Source of the DNA: Clostridia bacterium | Lineage (GTDB): Bacteria; Bacillota; Clostridia; Oscillospirales; Acutalibacteraceae | NCBI GenBank assembly: GCA_017521425.1 | Contig: JAFXCQ010000012.1 | Location: forward strand, 62,001 to 126,000 | Direction of reading: 5' to 3' | Length of the DNA stretch: 64,000 nucleotides | Shown: piece by piece, positions 23,876 to 33,294 of the stretch | Numbering within the stretch: position 1 is the first letter of the stretch | How the letters are laid out: every line of letters starts with the position of its first letter | Position numbers and translations under genes: made by a program | Notes under the pieces: generated by a model | Told to the model about the DNA's origin: nothing | Seen by the model: only the letters and a program-made list of their open reading frames with translations | Databases searched by the model: none

Positions 23876-25099
23876 ATGGGAATTTACGAAGAATTAGTTG
23901 CTCGTGGGCTCATTGCTCAGGTAACAAATGAAGAAGAAATCAGAGAAATGGTTAATGCTGGTAAAGCAAAGTTTTACATTGGCTTTGACTGTACTGCAGA
24001 TAGTTTAACTGCTGGTCACTTTATGGCTCTTACTTTAATGAAAAGACTCCAGATGGCTGGTAACCAACCAATTGCTCTTATTGGTGGCGGCACTACTATG
24101 ATTGGTGACCCTTCTGGCAGAACTGATATGAGAAAAATGCTTACAAAAGAAGATATTCAGCACAATGCAGATTGCTTCAAGCGTCAGATGGAGAGATTCA
24201 TTGAATTCGGCGAAGGTAAAGCTCAAATGGTAAATAATGCTGAATGGCTCCTAAATCTTAACTATGTTGAGCTTTTAAGAGAGGTCGGTGCTTGCTTCTC
24301 AGTTAACAATATGTTAAGAGCTGAGTGTTACAAGCAAAGAATGGAAAAAGGTCTTAGCTTCCTTGAATTTAACTATATGATTATGCAAAGCTATGACTTC
24401 TACTATCTCTACAAAAACTATGGTTGCAATATGCAATTCGGCGGTGACGACCAATGGAGCAATATGCTTGGTGGTACTGAACTTATAAGAAAAAAATTAG
24501 GTAAGGATGCTCACGCTATGACTATTACCCTTCTTACTGACTCACAAGGTAATAAAATGGGTAAAACTGCAGGTAATGCAGTATGGCTTGACGCTAATAA
24601 AACTTCTCCTTACGATTTCTACCAATACTGGCGCAATGTTGCAGATAGTGATGTTTTAAAATGCATCAGAATGCTTACATTCTTACCATTAGAAGAAATT
24701 GATAAAATGGATGCATGGGAAGGCAGCGAGCTTAACAAAGCAAAAGAAATTTTAGCTTATGAGCTTACTGCACTTGTTCACGGTAAAGAAGAAGCAGAAA
24801 AAGCTCAAAGTGCAGCTAAATCTGTTTTCGGTGCAGGTGGTAACTCTGAAAATATGCCATCTACTACCCTCTCAGCTGAGGATTTTACTGAAGATGGTAT
24901 CAATATTATTGATGCGCTTATTAAAGCAGAGCTTGTTACTTCTCGTGGTGAAGCAAGACGCCTTATTGAGCAGGGTGGCGTTAGTGTAGATAACGAAAAG
25001 GTTACTGCGGTTTCTTATATTATCCCTGTTTCAGATTTCGAAAAAGGTTATGTAATTATAAAAAAAGGTAAAAAAGTATTCCACAAGATTATTAAATAA
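23876..25099 (+). CDS. tyrS: Tyrosyl-tRNA synthetase
   Basis: This class I synthetase charges tRNA-Tyr. The HIGH-like motif is in CTADSLTAGHFMAL, the KMSKS counterpart is GNKMGKT, the tyrosine pocket is visible in FNYMIMQSYDF, and a C-terminal S4 RNA-binding domain (VTSRGEARRLIEQGGVSVD) is present. Its 407 residues are typical. It heads a four-gene unit reaching the terminator at 27.7 kb, and lacks the T-box leader common for tyrS in Firmicutes. Confidence 0.97.
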   Translation: MGIYEELVARGLIAQVTNEEEIREMVNAGKAKFYIGFDCTADSLTAGHFMALTLMKRLQMAGNQPIALIGGGTTMIGDPSGRTDMRKMLTKEDIQHNADCFKRQMERFIEFGEGKAQMVNNAEWLLNLNYVELLREVGACFSVNNMLRAECYKQRMEKGLSFLEFNYMIMQSYDFYYLYKNYGCNMQFGGDDQWSNMLGGTELIRKKLGKDAHAMTITLLTDSQGNKMGKTAGNAVWLDANKTSPYDFYQYWRNVADSDVLKCIRMLTFLPLEEIDKMDAWEGSELNKAKEILAYELTALVHGKEEAEKAQSAAKSVFGAGGNSENMPSTTLSAEDFTEDGINIIDALIKAELVTSRGEARRLIEQGGVSVDNEKVTAVSYIIPVSDFEKGYVIIKKGKKVFHKIIK

Positions 25100-25104
25100 G
25101 AATT

Positions 25105-25638
25105 ATGGGAAAATTATTTAATGCTTATGTATCCTCTTACAGAATGGATACAAAAGAGTGGGAAGATTTTTTAGAAGTTGCTGGTGATATTTATACTTCC
25201 CCGCAAGTACAAAAGCTTGATGGTTTTGTTCAGCATTTTAATATAACTCGTTTACAGCATATAAGAAGTGTTGCATTTTTAAGTTTTTTAGTTTCAAGAA
25301 AATTAGGACTTAACTACAAAGATACTGCAAGAGCAGCTACAATGCACGATTTATTTTATTACGACTGGCACGAAAACGATTTAAGTCATAAGCTACACGG
25401 TTTAAGACATCCAAAATTCGCTCTTAACAATGCCTTTTATTTATGTGGTACTTTAACAAAAAAAGAACAAAATATAATAAAACGCCATATGTGGCCATTG
25501 ACCTTAATCCCCCCAAGATATCCTGAAGCTTTTGTTGTTACTATGATGGATAAATATTGCGCAGCAATTGAATCGGCTTATTCTATGAATAAAGATTTCA
25601 GAAAAAAGTTAGATAAATTACTGGGGTTAGAAAAATGA
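25105..25638 (+). CDS. HD-domain hydrolase
   Basis: The 177-residue protein has an HD metal site (RLQHIRSVAFL, TMHDLFYYDW, then HKLHGLRHPKFAL and KRHMWPLTL), typical of clostridial HDIG-type proteins of unknown substrate. The histidine-rich centre suggests a di- or trinuclear metal site. It starts five bases after tyrS with a poor ribosome binding site, and overlaps the next gene by ATGA, so translation is probably coupled. Confidence 0.75.
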   Translation: MGKLFNAYVSSYRMDTKEWEDFLEVAGDIYTSPQVQKLDGFVQHFNITRLQHIRSVAFLSFLVSRKLGLNYKDTARAATMHDLFYYDWHENDLSHKLHGLRHPKFALNNAFYLCGTLTKKEQNIIKRHMWPLTLIPPRYPEAFVVTMMDKYCAAIESAYSMNKDFRKKLDKLLGLEK

Positions 25639-26471
25639 CAATTTACGACTATTTTATATATTTCTACCTTTACAGTTTTGTAGGTTGGTTTTTTGAATCC
25701 TGTTATTGTTCATTAAGACCAAAAAAATGGATAAATCGTGGTTTTTTACGCGGTCCGTTCTGCCCTATTTATGGTGTTGGTGCTTTAACAATTTTAATTT
25801 GTCTTTTACCATTCAGGTCGATGACAAGTAATGACTATATAAATGAATTGCTTATTTTTTTAGTTGGTATGGTCGTTTGTGATTTAGTAGAATATTTCAC
25901 AAGCTTTGTTATGGAAAAAGCATTTAATGCCCGTTGGTGGGACTACTCAACACAACCTTTTAATTTACACGGTAGAATTTGTCTTACCCACACTCTTTAT
26001 TGGGGTACTTGTTCTTGTCTTTTCCTTTATGTACTTCATCCGTTAGTTGATGTATATTTTGTAAGCCAGGTTAATCCCGAATCAAGAAAAACACTCGTTT
26101 ATATAATTACTACTGTATTTGTTATTGATGTTCTTAACACAGTTATAAACGCTTTAGGAATAAGAGAGTATTTTTTAAAATTCAAGGAGCTTTCAGACGA
26201 TGTTGTTGAATTTGCAAGTATCGTTATAGGCGCTACAAATGACACGATAAATGAGTTTTCTGATGAAAAAAGGACTGAATTAGCAGATAAGCTCAATGAA
26301 TTACAACAAAGGAAAGCAGAACTTTATAATATCAAGAAAAAGAAGCATATCAAAATGTTTCACCATTTTGCAAAACAATCACCTTTTTTATTTAAAGGAA
26401 TAAAAAAGCAGAATGAAAATATAGATAAGTTATTAAAAAATCTTATAAACCTTGTTGAAGGTAAAAAATAA
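25635..26471 (+). CDS. CmpB-like (ABC_trans_CmpB) membrane protein
   Basis: The 278-residue protein has about five membrane segments in its first 180 residues, with the conserved FYLYSFVGWFFESCY and NRGFLRGPFCPIYG motifs, WWDYS and NLHGRICLTHTLYWG of the Pfam family ABC_trans_CmpB, followed by a coiled-coil cytoplasmic tail. It is named a putative ABC permease in databases, but no ATPase is nearby and transport is unproven. It overlaps the HD gene by four bases. Confidence 0.75.
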   Translation: MTIYDYFIYFYLYSFVGWFFESCYCSLRPKKWINRGFLRGPFCPIYGVGALTILICLLPFRSMTSNDYINELLIFLVGMVVCDLVEYFTSFVMEKAFNARWWDYSTQPFNLHGRICLTHTLYWGTCSCLFLYVLHPLVDVYFVSQVNPESRKTLVYIITTVFVIDVLNTVINALGIREYFLKFKELSDDVVEFASIVIGATNDTINEFSDEKRTELADKLNELQQRKAELYNIKKKKHIKMFHHFAKQSPFLFKGIKKQNENIDKLLKNLINLVEGKK

Positions 26472-26491
26472 AGTAAAAAGGATTGATAGCA

Positions 26492-27697
26492 GTGAATTTA
26501 ACACATAGTTTTTACAGAGTTTATCAGGGCGTTTACAAAGTTGCTATGGGTGCTCTTGACTGGACACCACCCGAGCTCTTACAAGGTGCAGGCGCAATAA
26601 AAAAACTCCCTGCTTTAGTTAAAAAGCAAGGTGTAAGCAATGTACTTGTTGTAACCGATAAAGGTCTTATGGGACTTCATCTGCTTGACTCTCTTTTTGA
26701 GGGACTTGATGCTGAAGGTATTAAGTACACTGTATTTGACGGTGTTCAGCCTAACCCGACAATTTATAATGTAGAAGAGGCTTTAAAGCTTTATCACGAC
26801 AATAACTGCGAAGCTTTTATTGCTTTTGGTGGTGGCTCACCAATGGACTGTGCAAAGGTTACCGCAGCAAAGGTTGCAAGACCTAATAAGTCAATCCCTT
26901 CAATGAGAGGTCAATTAAAAGTTTTAAAGAAAACTCCTCTTATCTTTGCAGTTCCTACAACTGCTGGTACAGGTTCAGAAACTACTCTTGCAGCAGTTAT
27001 TTCTAACCCTGATACACACGAAAAGAATGCAATTAACGACCCTGTTCTTCGTCCAAAATTTGCAGTTCTTGACCCTGAGCTTACAGTTGGTCTTCCACCA
27101 CATATCACTTCAACAACAGGTATGGACGCGCTTACACACGCTGTTGAAGCATTTATAGGTAGAAGTAATGTTAAATCTACCGAAGAGGCCGCTTTAAAGG
27201 CTACAAAGCTTATTTTCGAAAACATTGAAAAGGTTTACGAGGATGGTAAAAATATTGAAGCAAGAGAAAATATGCTTGTAGCTTCATTCTATGCAGGTGT
27301 TGCTTTCACAAGAGCTTATGTTGGTTATGTTCACGCAATTGCTCATAATTTAGGTGGTATGTACGGTATTCCACACGGACTTGCAAACGCAGTTATTCTT
27401 CCTTACATACTTGAGTTCTTCGGTGAATCTGCTCACCACAGACTTGCAATTCTCGCTGATGTTGCGGGTATTGCTGCTGATTGCAAAACGGAAAAAGAAA
27501 AAGCAAAAAAATTCATTGAAGCAATTAAAGAGCTTAATAGAAAAATGAATATACCAGATAAATTTGAAGGTATCAAAGACGAAGATATTGAGCTTATTGC
27601 AACAAGAGCTCTTAAAGAAGGTAACCCACTCTACCCTGTTCCAAAGATTATGAATTTAGAAGAGTGTAAAGCAATTATTAAATCATTACAGAAATAA
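26492..27697 (+). CDS. Iron-containing alcohol dehydrogenase
   Basis: This is a group III NAD(P)-dependent dehydrogenase. The nucleotide loop is in AFGGGSPMDCAK and TTAGTGSETT, and the metal ligands come from GMDALTHAVEAF and HAIAHNLGGMYGIPHGLANA. The family includes butanol, ethanol, 1,3-propanediol and lactaldehyde dehydrogenases, and the sequence does not decide the substrate. The GTG at 26492 has AAAAGGAT nine bases upstream and is preferred to the TTG at 26483, which overlaps that site. It is last in the tyrS unit. Confidence 0.88.
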   Translation: MNLTHSFYRVYQGVYKVAMGALDWTPPELLQGAGAIKKLPALVKKQGVSNVLVVTDKGLMGLHLLDSLFEGLDAEGIKYTVFDGVQPNPTIYNVEEALKLYHDNNCEAFIAFGGGSPMDCAKVTAAKVARPNKSIPSMRGQLKVLKKTPLIFAVPTTAGTGSETTLAAVISNPDTHEKNAINDPVLRPKFAVLDPELTVGLPPHITSTTGMDALTHAVEAFIGRSNVKSTEEAALKATKLIFENIEKVYEDGKNIEARENMLVASFYAGVAFTRAYVGYVHAIAHNLGGMYGIPHGLANAVILPYILEFFGESAHHRLAILADVAGIAADCKTEKEKAKKFIEAIKELNRKMNIPDKFEGIKDEDIELIATRALKEGNPLYPVPKIMNLEECKAIIKSLQK

Positions 27698-27745
27698 CAA
27701 ATGGAAAAGAACCTGCATCAAGCGGGTTCTTTTCCATTTGTTTTA
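27698..27745. terminator. Bidirectional terminator
   Basis: A 19-bp stem (27698-27716 with 27722-27740, one wobble) with a 5-nt loop, then TTTTATT. It ends the dehydrogenase transcript. The minus-strand his operon ends in the same hairpin, whose arm encodes the last residues of the converging gene. Confidence 0.85.
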
Positions 27746-28185
27746 TTATCATTTAATTTGTTCAAGAAATATCTTATAATTGAAACTGCAATAATACCAC
27801 CACCGATTGCTATTGCAACCTTACCAGTTATAAGAAGCTGAGCACCAAACTCGTCGTAGTCTTTAATAAGAAGATTTCTCATAGCCTGATAAAGTGTTCC
27901 ACCAGGAACTAACGCAATACAACCAGGCAACAAAAATATTGTCGAAGGTGCCTTACCAATTCTTGCGCAAACTTCTGCAAAACCTGCTGTCGCAAATGAA
28001 GCCAACATATTTGCTATAAATAAGTCTTCACTTATAAATTCAAGGCAAACAAAATAAACAACACAAGCAATAAGCCCATCTATTGCCGCAAGTGGAATAT
28101 GTTTAATACGCAATCTGAAAATTATTGCAAAGCCTATTGTGCTTATAACACCGGCAATAATTTTAATAATAACATCCATACTCAA
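27718..28185 (-). CDS. ThrE/YjjB-type exporter subunit (DUF3815)
   Basis: The 155-residue protein has about four membrane segments, with the motifs CARIGKAPSTIFLLPGCIALVPG and GGTLYQAMRNL typical of the small half of split ThrE exporters. In Corynebacterium a fused ThrE exports threonine and serine; the split E. coli YjjP/YjjB pair has been linked to succinate export, so the substrate is open. It overlaps its partner by four bases. Its stop lies within the shared terminator hairpin. Confidence 0.85.
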   Translation of the reverse strand: MSMDVIIKIIAGVISTIGFAIIFRLRIKHIPLAAIDGLIACVVYFVCLEFISEDLFIANMLASFATAGFAEVCARIGKAPSTIFLLPGCIALVPGGTLYQAMRNLLIKDYDEFGAQLLITGKVAIAIGGGIIAVSIIRYFLNKLNDNKTNGKEPA

Positions 28186-28964
28186 TTAAACACCCCTCCG
28201 AATATCATCATAGCAACTGTAAATCCGAAGGCTACCATAACCGCAGTTAAAATTGCCTGTACTAATTGAATGATACCTGAAACAGTATCACCAAAGAGTA
28301 AGTCACGAACCGCATTACCAAATGCAAGACCAGGTATAAGAAGCATAATAACACCAATAAGAATCATATCAGTATTTTGCCCAACACCAAAATAAACGAG
28401 TGTAAGTGAAACAACAGCACCAACAAACGATGAAACAACAGAATGAATCATCTGATTTACAAATGCAGTTTTGTGTAAATTAAAGAAAGTAACTACAATA
28501 CCTGCAACCGCTGCAACAAGCGCATCGTATAGATTACCACCAAAAAAAACCGCAAAACCACCAGCACCGAGAATTCCACCAATATAGCAAAGAATATTCG
28601 GGAATGGTCTACCTTTTTTAGCAACTTCTATTTCATTTTCAACATCCTCAAGGGCAACTTTTTTTGAACAGACATCTCGTGAGAGATTATTCATTTTTTC
28701 TAAAAGATACATATTATTACTGTTTTGATAAACTCTGCGAACTTGAGAAGAGTGTGTACCATCTTTCAGTCTAATATCAGCAATAATCAAAGACGGTAAC
28801 GCAAAAATATCTGCAAACTCTGCACCATAAGCCATACAAATTCGAGTAATTGTATCTTCAATTCTATTAGGCTCACCACCGCAACGAAGTATATTCTCAC
28901 CAATATCAAGCGCTTTAGCAAGAATATAATCCGCTGTATAAGTATTAGTCGAAATTTCTGTCAT
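28182..28964 (-). CDS. ThrE/YjjP-type exporter subunit (DUF1212)
   Basis: The 260-residue protein has a cytoplasmic N-terminal domain (GENILRCGGEPNRIEDTITRI, then ADIRLKDG) followed by about five membrane segments with LIPGLAFGNAVRDLLFGD. This is the large half of a split threonine/serine-type exporter. It follows hisIE by 16 bases, so it appears to be transcribed with the histidine operon. Confidence 0.87.
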   Translation of the reverse strand: MTEISTNTYTADYILAKALDIGENILRCGGEPNRIEDTITRICMAYGAEFADIFALPSLIIADIRLKDGTHSSQVRRVYQNSNNMYLLEKMNNLSRDVCSKKVALEDVENEIEVAKKGRPFPNILCYIGGILGAGGFAVFFGGNLYDALVAAVAGIVVTFFNLHKTAFVNQMIHSVVSSFVGAVVSLTLVYFGVGQNTDMILIGVIMLLIPGLAFGNAVRDLLFGDTVSGIIQLVQAILTAVMVAFGFTVAMMIFGGVFN

Positions 28965-28980
28965 AAAACAAACTCCAAAA

Positions 28981-29634
28981 TCAATTAGTCATTTTCTCTT
29001 GTTTTACCTTATGGTCAATTACATGACGAGAAGCAAGTTCTTCTGTAACTTCTTCAAGAGAAATTCCCATTTCTATCATAAGTACCATTATATGATATGT
29101 TAAGTCTGCAATTTCGTAAATAGTTTCTTTTTTATCATTTGCTTTACCGGCAATAATAACTTCAGTTGACTCTTCACCAACTTTTTTGAGAATTTTGTCA
29201 ATGCCCTTTTCAAATAAATAAGTGGTGTAAGAGCCTTCTTTTTTCTCAATTTTTCTTCCAACAAGCATTTTCATAAGATTTTCCATTGAAAATTCATTGT
29301 TAAGTTCTTCATTTTCATAAACCAAATCATTAAAACAAGAATCTTCACCTGTGTGACAAGCCGGACCATCTTTTTTTACAACAACTGTTAAAGCATCTTT
29401 GTCACAATCCGCAGTAATACTTACAATGTGTTGATAGTTGCCACTTGTTTCACCTTTTAACCAGAGTTCTTGTCTTGAACGACTGTAAAAACAAGTAAGT
29501 CCTTTTTCTAAAGATATTTTAAGACTTTCTTTGTTCATATAAGCGAGAGTCAAAACTTTTTTTGTTGCATAATCTACAACTATTGCTGGAATAAGTCCTT
29601 TTTCATCAAATTTAAGTTCTTCAATATTTAACAT
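28981..29634 (-). CDS. hisIE: Bifunctional HisIE (PR-AMP cyclohydrolase / PR-ATP pyrophosphatase)
   Basis: This enzyme performs steps 2 and 3 of histidine synthesis. The HisI half (about 1-110) has [25 protein letters not shown] and the zinc-binding DCDKDAL...[12 protein letters not shown]. The HisE half (about 115-205) has [13 protein letters not shown]. Both active-site sets look intact. It is separated from hisF by a glycoside hydrolase gene, which breaks the usual hisF-hisI adjacency. Confidence 0.96.
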   Translation of the reverse strand: MLNIEELKFDEKGLIPAIVVDYATKKVLTLAYMNKESLKISLEKGLTCFYSRSRQELWLKGETSGNYQHIVSITADCDKDALTVVVKKDGPACHTGEDSCFNDLVYENEELNNEFSMENLMKMLVGRKIEKKEGSYTTYLFEKGIDKILKKVGEESTEVIIAGKANDKKETIYEIADLTYHIMVLMIEMGISLEEVTEELASRHVIDHKVKQEKMTN

Positions 29635-29646
29635 AATAACACTCCA

Positions 29647-31182
29647 TTAAGATTTTAATATCATTGATTTCTTATTATTTTCACTACCCCAGATTATTTC
29701 TAATTCTAACGGGATATTTGATTTAAAGGTAATTTCTGGCTTTTCGTCTTGCGATTTTCTTTCATCACAAATTAAAGTAAGCTCGCCATCAGTTTTAAAT
29801 GGATATTGCTCTATACCATGTTTTTCAAGAAGTGTAACATCCCATATAATTTTGTTGCTACCTGCATCTGGTTTTACACCAAACACAAACTCAAAAAGAA
29901 TTGATATTGGTGAAATACCAGTCCAACCAACAAAATCTTTCATAGCAGGTTTACCTTGTGATGGTCTGCCGTTGTTTACAAACTCAGGTGCATAGTTTTC
30001 AAATACAGTATTAGTATCTTTAAAAACTTCAACAACTGCATAAAGATGTTCCATTGCTATTATGTGTGAAAGGTCATATTTCTTGTATTTATCAAGACCT
30101 TTTAAAATCATATAGTTAGTTGGTGCCCAGACACCACCGCACCAATAACCACCTGTGCTTTCATACTCTGAATTATTCTTTTCAAGGCAAGGCACTCTGT
30201 TTGGTGTTTTAAAGAGTTTCTCATCATCTAATGTGCTAATAAATCTTTCGGCTCTGTCATCAGGAACAGTTTCGGCAAGTAAGTTCCAGAAAGCACCTGC
30301 ATGGTGAACAAAATTAAACTCACCATTTTTCCAGAGGTCATAATAAAAGCCAGTTTCTTCATCCCAGAGTTTTTTGTTTATAACATCAAAAAGAAGCTCT
30401 GCTTCATCATCAAGTTCTTTAATATACTCATTTTTACCGAGTGTTTCAGCCATTTTAATTAAAACTCTGCAATCATAAAGTGCCTGAGCACAAGCATCAA
30501 CCCAAATCATATGACCATGGCTGAATGGCTCTGAATAACCTTTTTGTTGTCGTGGCAAATTATCCATACCACAACCCCAACCACTTGAAAAATATGTGCC
30601 ATCAGGCCATGTATGAGTCTGTCTTAAAAATCTATGATAAGAAAGAAGAACCGGAAAAACTCTTTTTAATCTTTCTATATCACCAAAATTCAAGAAGTAT
30701 TCCCATTCACACCAAGCCATAATTTCAGGACCTGTCGCAGATGGATCCCAACGAGTAAACATATCTTTACCAGTTACTGCATCAATCTGACGACAAATAA
30801 AACCGTCATCGTGCTGATGTGAATAAAAATTATCAAGTGTACCCTGAAATTTAAAAATTCTGTCGGCATATTTGCCAAACATCAACATAAAAACAGAGTC
30901 CCACATAAAAGTACAACCATCAAAAGCTGTATCAATAAAATTTGAAACAAAGCCCGTATTTTCATGCGGTCTTCTCAAATTTTTAAAAGCAAGTTCCCAG
31001 GCTCTCCAATAGCAGTCAATATAATCTTTGTGATTATCCCAGATTGGTTTAGGTAACTTATCTTTTGATTCAGCAAAAGTTGGTAGTTCTTCTGTGCTCA
31101 TTGGTTGGTCGATAAATGTATTCTCGATTACAGGAATAAATTCATCTAATATTGTCATTTCACTTTCTTTATCAAAACCCAT
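29647..31182 (-). CDS. Cytoplasmic GH63/GH37-like glycoside hydrolase
   Basis: This is an (alpha/alpha)6-barrel hydrolase of the MGH1/GH63/trehalase type: FMWDSVFMLMFGKYAD, the catalytic acid region WGCGMDNLPRQ, GGYWCGGVWAPTNYM and the base region TVFENYAPE are all recognisable. There is no signal peptide, so the substrate is probably an imported or intracellular glucoside or mannosyl-glycerate-like compound. The ATG at 31182 has TCGGAGA eight bases upstream and is preferred over the ATG at 31212, which would overlap hisF. It lies inside the histidine operon, 16 bases after hisF and 12 before hisIE. Confidence 0.8.
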   Translation of the reverse strand: MGFDKESEMTILDEFIPVIENTFIDQPMSTEELPTFAESKDKLPKPIWDNHKDYIDCYWRAWELAFKNLRRPHENTGFVSNFIDTAFDGCTFMWDSVFMLMFGKYADRIFKFQGTLDNFYSHQHDDGFICRQIDAVTGKDMFTRWDPSATGPEIMAWCEWEYFLNFGDIERLKRVFPVLLSYHRFLRQTHTWPDGTYFSSGWGCGMDNLPRQQKGYSEPFSHGHMIWVDACAQALYDCRVLIKMAETLGKNEYIKELDDEAELLFDVINKKLWDEETGFYYDLWKNGEFNFVHHAGAFWNLLAETVPDDRAERFISTLDDEKLFKTPNRVPCLEKNNSEYESTGGYWCGGVWAPTNYMILKGLDKYKKYDLSHIIAMEHLYAVVEVFKDTNTVFENYAPEFVNNGRPSQGKPAMKDFVGWTGISPISILFEFVFGVKPDAGSNKIIWDVTLLEKHGIEQYPFKTDGELTLICDERKSQDEKPEITFKSNIPLELEIIWGSENNKKSMILKS

Positions 31183-31198
31183 AAATATTTCTCCGAAA

Positions 31199-31957
31199 TT
31201 ATAATCTGACATTTATTTTATTCTCTTTTAAGAGCTTTTTCAAGTCTTTTATTTCTACTTCTCCAAAATGGAAAATTGAAGCAGCGAGACCTGCATCTAT
31301 TGTAGGAATTTCATTAAACAACTTAACAAAATCTTCACTACAACCAGCACCACCAGAAGCAATTACAGGTACATTAACTACATCACAAACCGCTTTGAGC
31401 ATTTCTATATCAAAACCATTTTTAACACCATCAGTATCAATTGAATTAACAACAATTTCACCTGCACCGTTATTAACACCTTTTTTTATCCATTCAATAG
31501 CGTTTATACCTGTATCTTCCCTGCCACCTTTTGCGAACAAACGGAATCCGCCATCTACTCGCTTAATATCACAAGAAAGAACAACACATTGGTCACCATA
31601 TTTTAATGCTGCTTCTTTAATTAAATCAGGATTTTTTATTGCACCTGAATTTACACTTACTTTATCTGCGCCACATTTTAAAACGCGATCAAAATCATCG
31701 ACTGTATTTATACCACCACCAACTGTAAGCGGAATAAATATTTTTGATGCTACTTCAGTTAAAATATCGGTAAAAAGTTGTCTTCCTTCAAACGAAGCAG
31801 TTATATCATAAAAAACAAGTTCATCTGCACCAGCATTACTGTAGTATTCTGCAAGTGCAACCGGTGAAGAAACATCTGAAATACCTTCAAAATTAACACC
31901 TTTTACAACTCTGCCATTTTTAACATCAAGGCACGGAATAATTCTTTTTGTAATCAT
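31199..31957 (-). CDS. hisF: Imidazole glycerol phosphate synthase, cyclase subunit
   Basis: HisF joins PRFAR with ammonia delivered from HisH to form IGP and AICAR. It is a half-barrel repeat protein with catalytic Asp residues in [12 protein letters not shown] (D11) and [10 protein letters not shown] (about D130), and phosphate loops GGGINTVDD and [10 protein letters not shown]. Its 252 residues are typical. It overlaps hisA by four bases. Confidence 0.98.
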   Translation of the reverse strand: MITKRIIPCLDVKNGRVVKGVNFEGISDVSSPVALAEYYSNAGADELVFYDITASFEGRQLFTDILTEVASKIFIPLTVGGGINTVDDFDRVLKCGADKVSVNSGAIKNPDLIKEAALKYGDQCVVLSCDIKRVDGGFRLFAKGGREDTGINAIEWIKKGVNNGAGEIVVNSIDTDGVKNGFDIEMLKAVCDVVNVPVIASGGAGCSEDFVKLFNEIPTIDAGLAASIFHFGEVEIKDLKKLLKENKINVRL

Positions 31958-32673
31958 TTTGCCACCTCGATTGCTTCTTTAAGGTCAATAGCACCTGTGT
32001 AGTATGCCTTACCAATAATTGCACCATATAAATTCATTTTTCTTAATGCTTTTATATCTGTAATATCAGTAACACCACCAGAAGCGGTAATATCTATTGA
32101 GTATTTTTCTGATAGTTCTTTATAAAGCTCGCGGTTTACACCTTTCATTGCCCCATCTTTTGAAATATCAGTACAAATAACAGTAGTAACCCCCATTGAC
32201 ATCATTTTATCAAAAAATTCTTCTGCTTTATATTGTGATTTTTCAACCCAACCTTTTATTGCAACGTAACCATCAAGTAAATCGATACCAACTGCAATTT
32301 GTCCAGGTTTCGGGTATTTTTTTAAAGCAGTTTTTAAAAATTCTTCATCAGTAACTGCCGCTGTACCTATAATTACACGGTCAAGCCCAGCATTTAAATA
32401 AGCATCCACGGTTTCTATTGAACGGATACCACCACCAATTTCAGTAAAAAGATTAGTGTTATCAACAATTTTCTTTATTACTTCAATATTAGGGGTGGTT
32501 CCAAGTTTTGCACCTTCTAAATCAACAAGATGTATAAATCCAGCACCTGAATTTTCAAAATCCAACGCAACTTCAAGCGGATTTTCATTATATACAGTCA
32601 TCTGATTATAATCACCCTTGAAAAGACGGACTGCTTTCCCATCATAAAGGTCAATTGCAGGAAAAATATTCAT
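31954..32673 (-). CDS. hisA: ProFAR isomerase HisA
   Basis: HisA is the Amadori isomerase of histidine synthesis. It is a TIM barrel with the acid-base pair in [17 protein letters not shown] (D8) and [11 protein letters not shown] (about D130), plus [10 protein letters not shown] and [11 protein letters not shown] phosphate loops. Its 239 residues are typical. It starts three bases after hisH. Confidence 0.98.
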   Translation of the reverse strand: MNIFPAIDLYDGKAVRLFKGDYNQMTVYNENPLEVALDFENSGAGFIHLVDLEGAKLGTTPNIEVIKKIVDNTNLFTEIGGGIRSIETVDAYLNAGLDRVIIGTAAVTDEEFLKTALKKYPKPGQIAVGIDLLDGYVAIKGWVEKSQYKAEEFFDKMMSMGVTTVICTDISKDGAMKGVNRELYKELSEKYSIDITASGGVTDITDIKALRKMNLYGAIIGKAYYTGAIDLKEAIEVAK

Positions 32674-32676
32674 TCT

Positions 32677-33294
32677 TTAGTCCCCCATTTCACAAAATGC
32701 TTTTAAAATATTAAGACCAACATCGCCACTCTTTTCAGGATGGAACTGGCAACCATAAATATTATCTTTCTGTACAGAAGCAGTAACATCTATTCCGTAC
32801 TCAGATGTTGCAATAACATTTTCGCTACAATCACTTGCAAAATAAGAATGAACAAAGTAAACAAAATCGCCATCATTTATGTACTTGAATAAATCTGATT
32901 TGCCGTTTCTAAATTGAAGCGAATTCCAACCGATATGTGGTATTTTAAGCAGAGGCGAGATTTTACCCTCGAGTGGTACTATATTGCCTTTAATAAGCCC
33001 TAAACCGTCGAATTCACCATATTCAAAGCTCTTCTGAAATAACATCTGCATACCAAGACAAATACCAAGCAATTTTTTGCCTTTATTAGCTTCATTTATT
33101 ACTACATCGAATAATCCTGATTGTACTAATTTTTCTTTTGCATCTGAAAAAGCCCCAACACCAGGAAGAATAATTGCTGAAGAATCTAAAATTTTTTGTT
33201 TATCACTTGTAACAATTGTGTCTGCACCAATGCTTTTAAGAGATGAACTTAAAGAGAAAAGGTTGCCTACACCGTAATCAACAATACTTATCAT
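32677..33294 (-). CDS. hisH: IGP synthase glutaminase subunit HisH
   Basis: This class I glutamine amidotransferase supplies ammonia to HisF. The triad is visible as the nucleophile in LLGICLGMQMLF and GCQFHPEKSGD. The oxyanion-related start VDYGVGNLFSL is conserved. Its ATG shares a base with the hisB stop (TAATG). Confidence 0.98.
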   Translation of the reverse strand: MISIVDYGVGNLFSLSSSLKSIGADTIVTSDKQKILDSSAIILPGVGAFSDAKEKLVQSGLFDVVINEANKGKKLLGICLGMQMLFQKSFEYGEFDGLGLIKGNIVPLEGKISPLLKIPHIGWNSLQFRNGKSDLFKYINDGDFVYFVHSYFASDCSENVIATSEYGIDVTASVQKDNIYGCQFHPEKSGDVGLNILKAFCEMGD

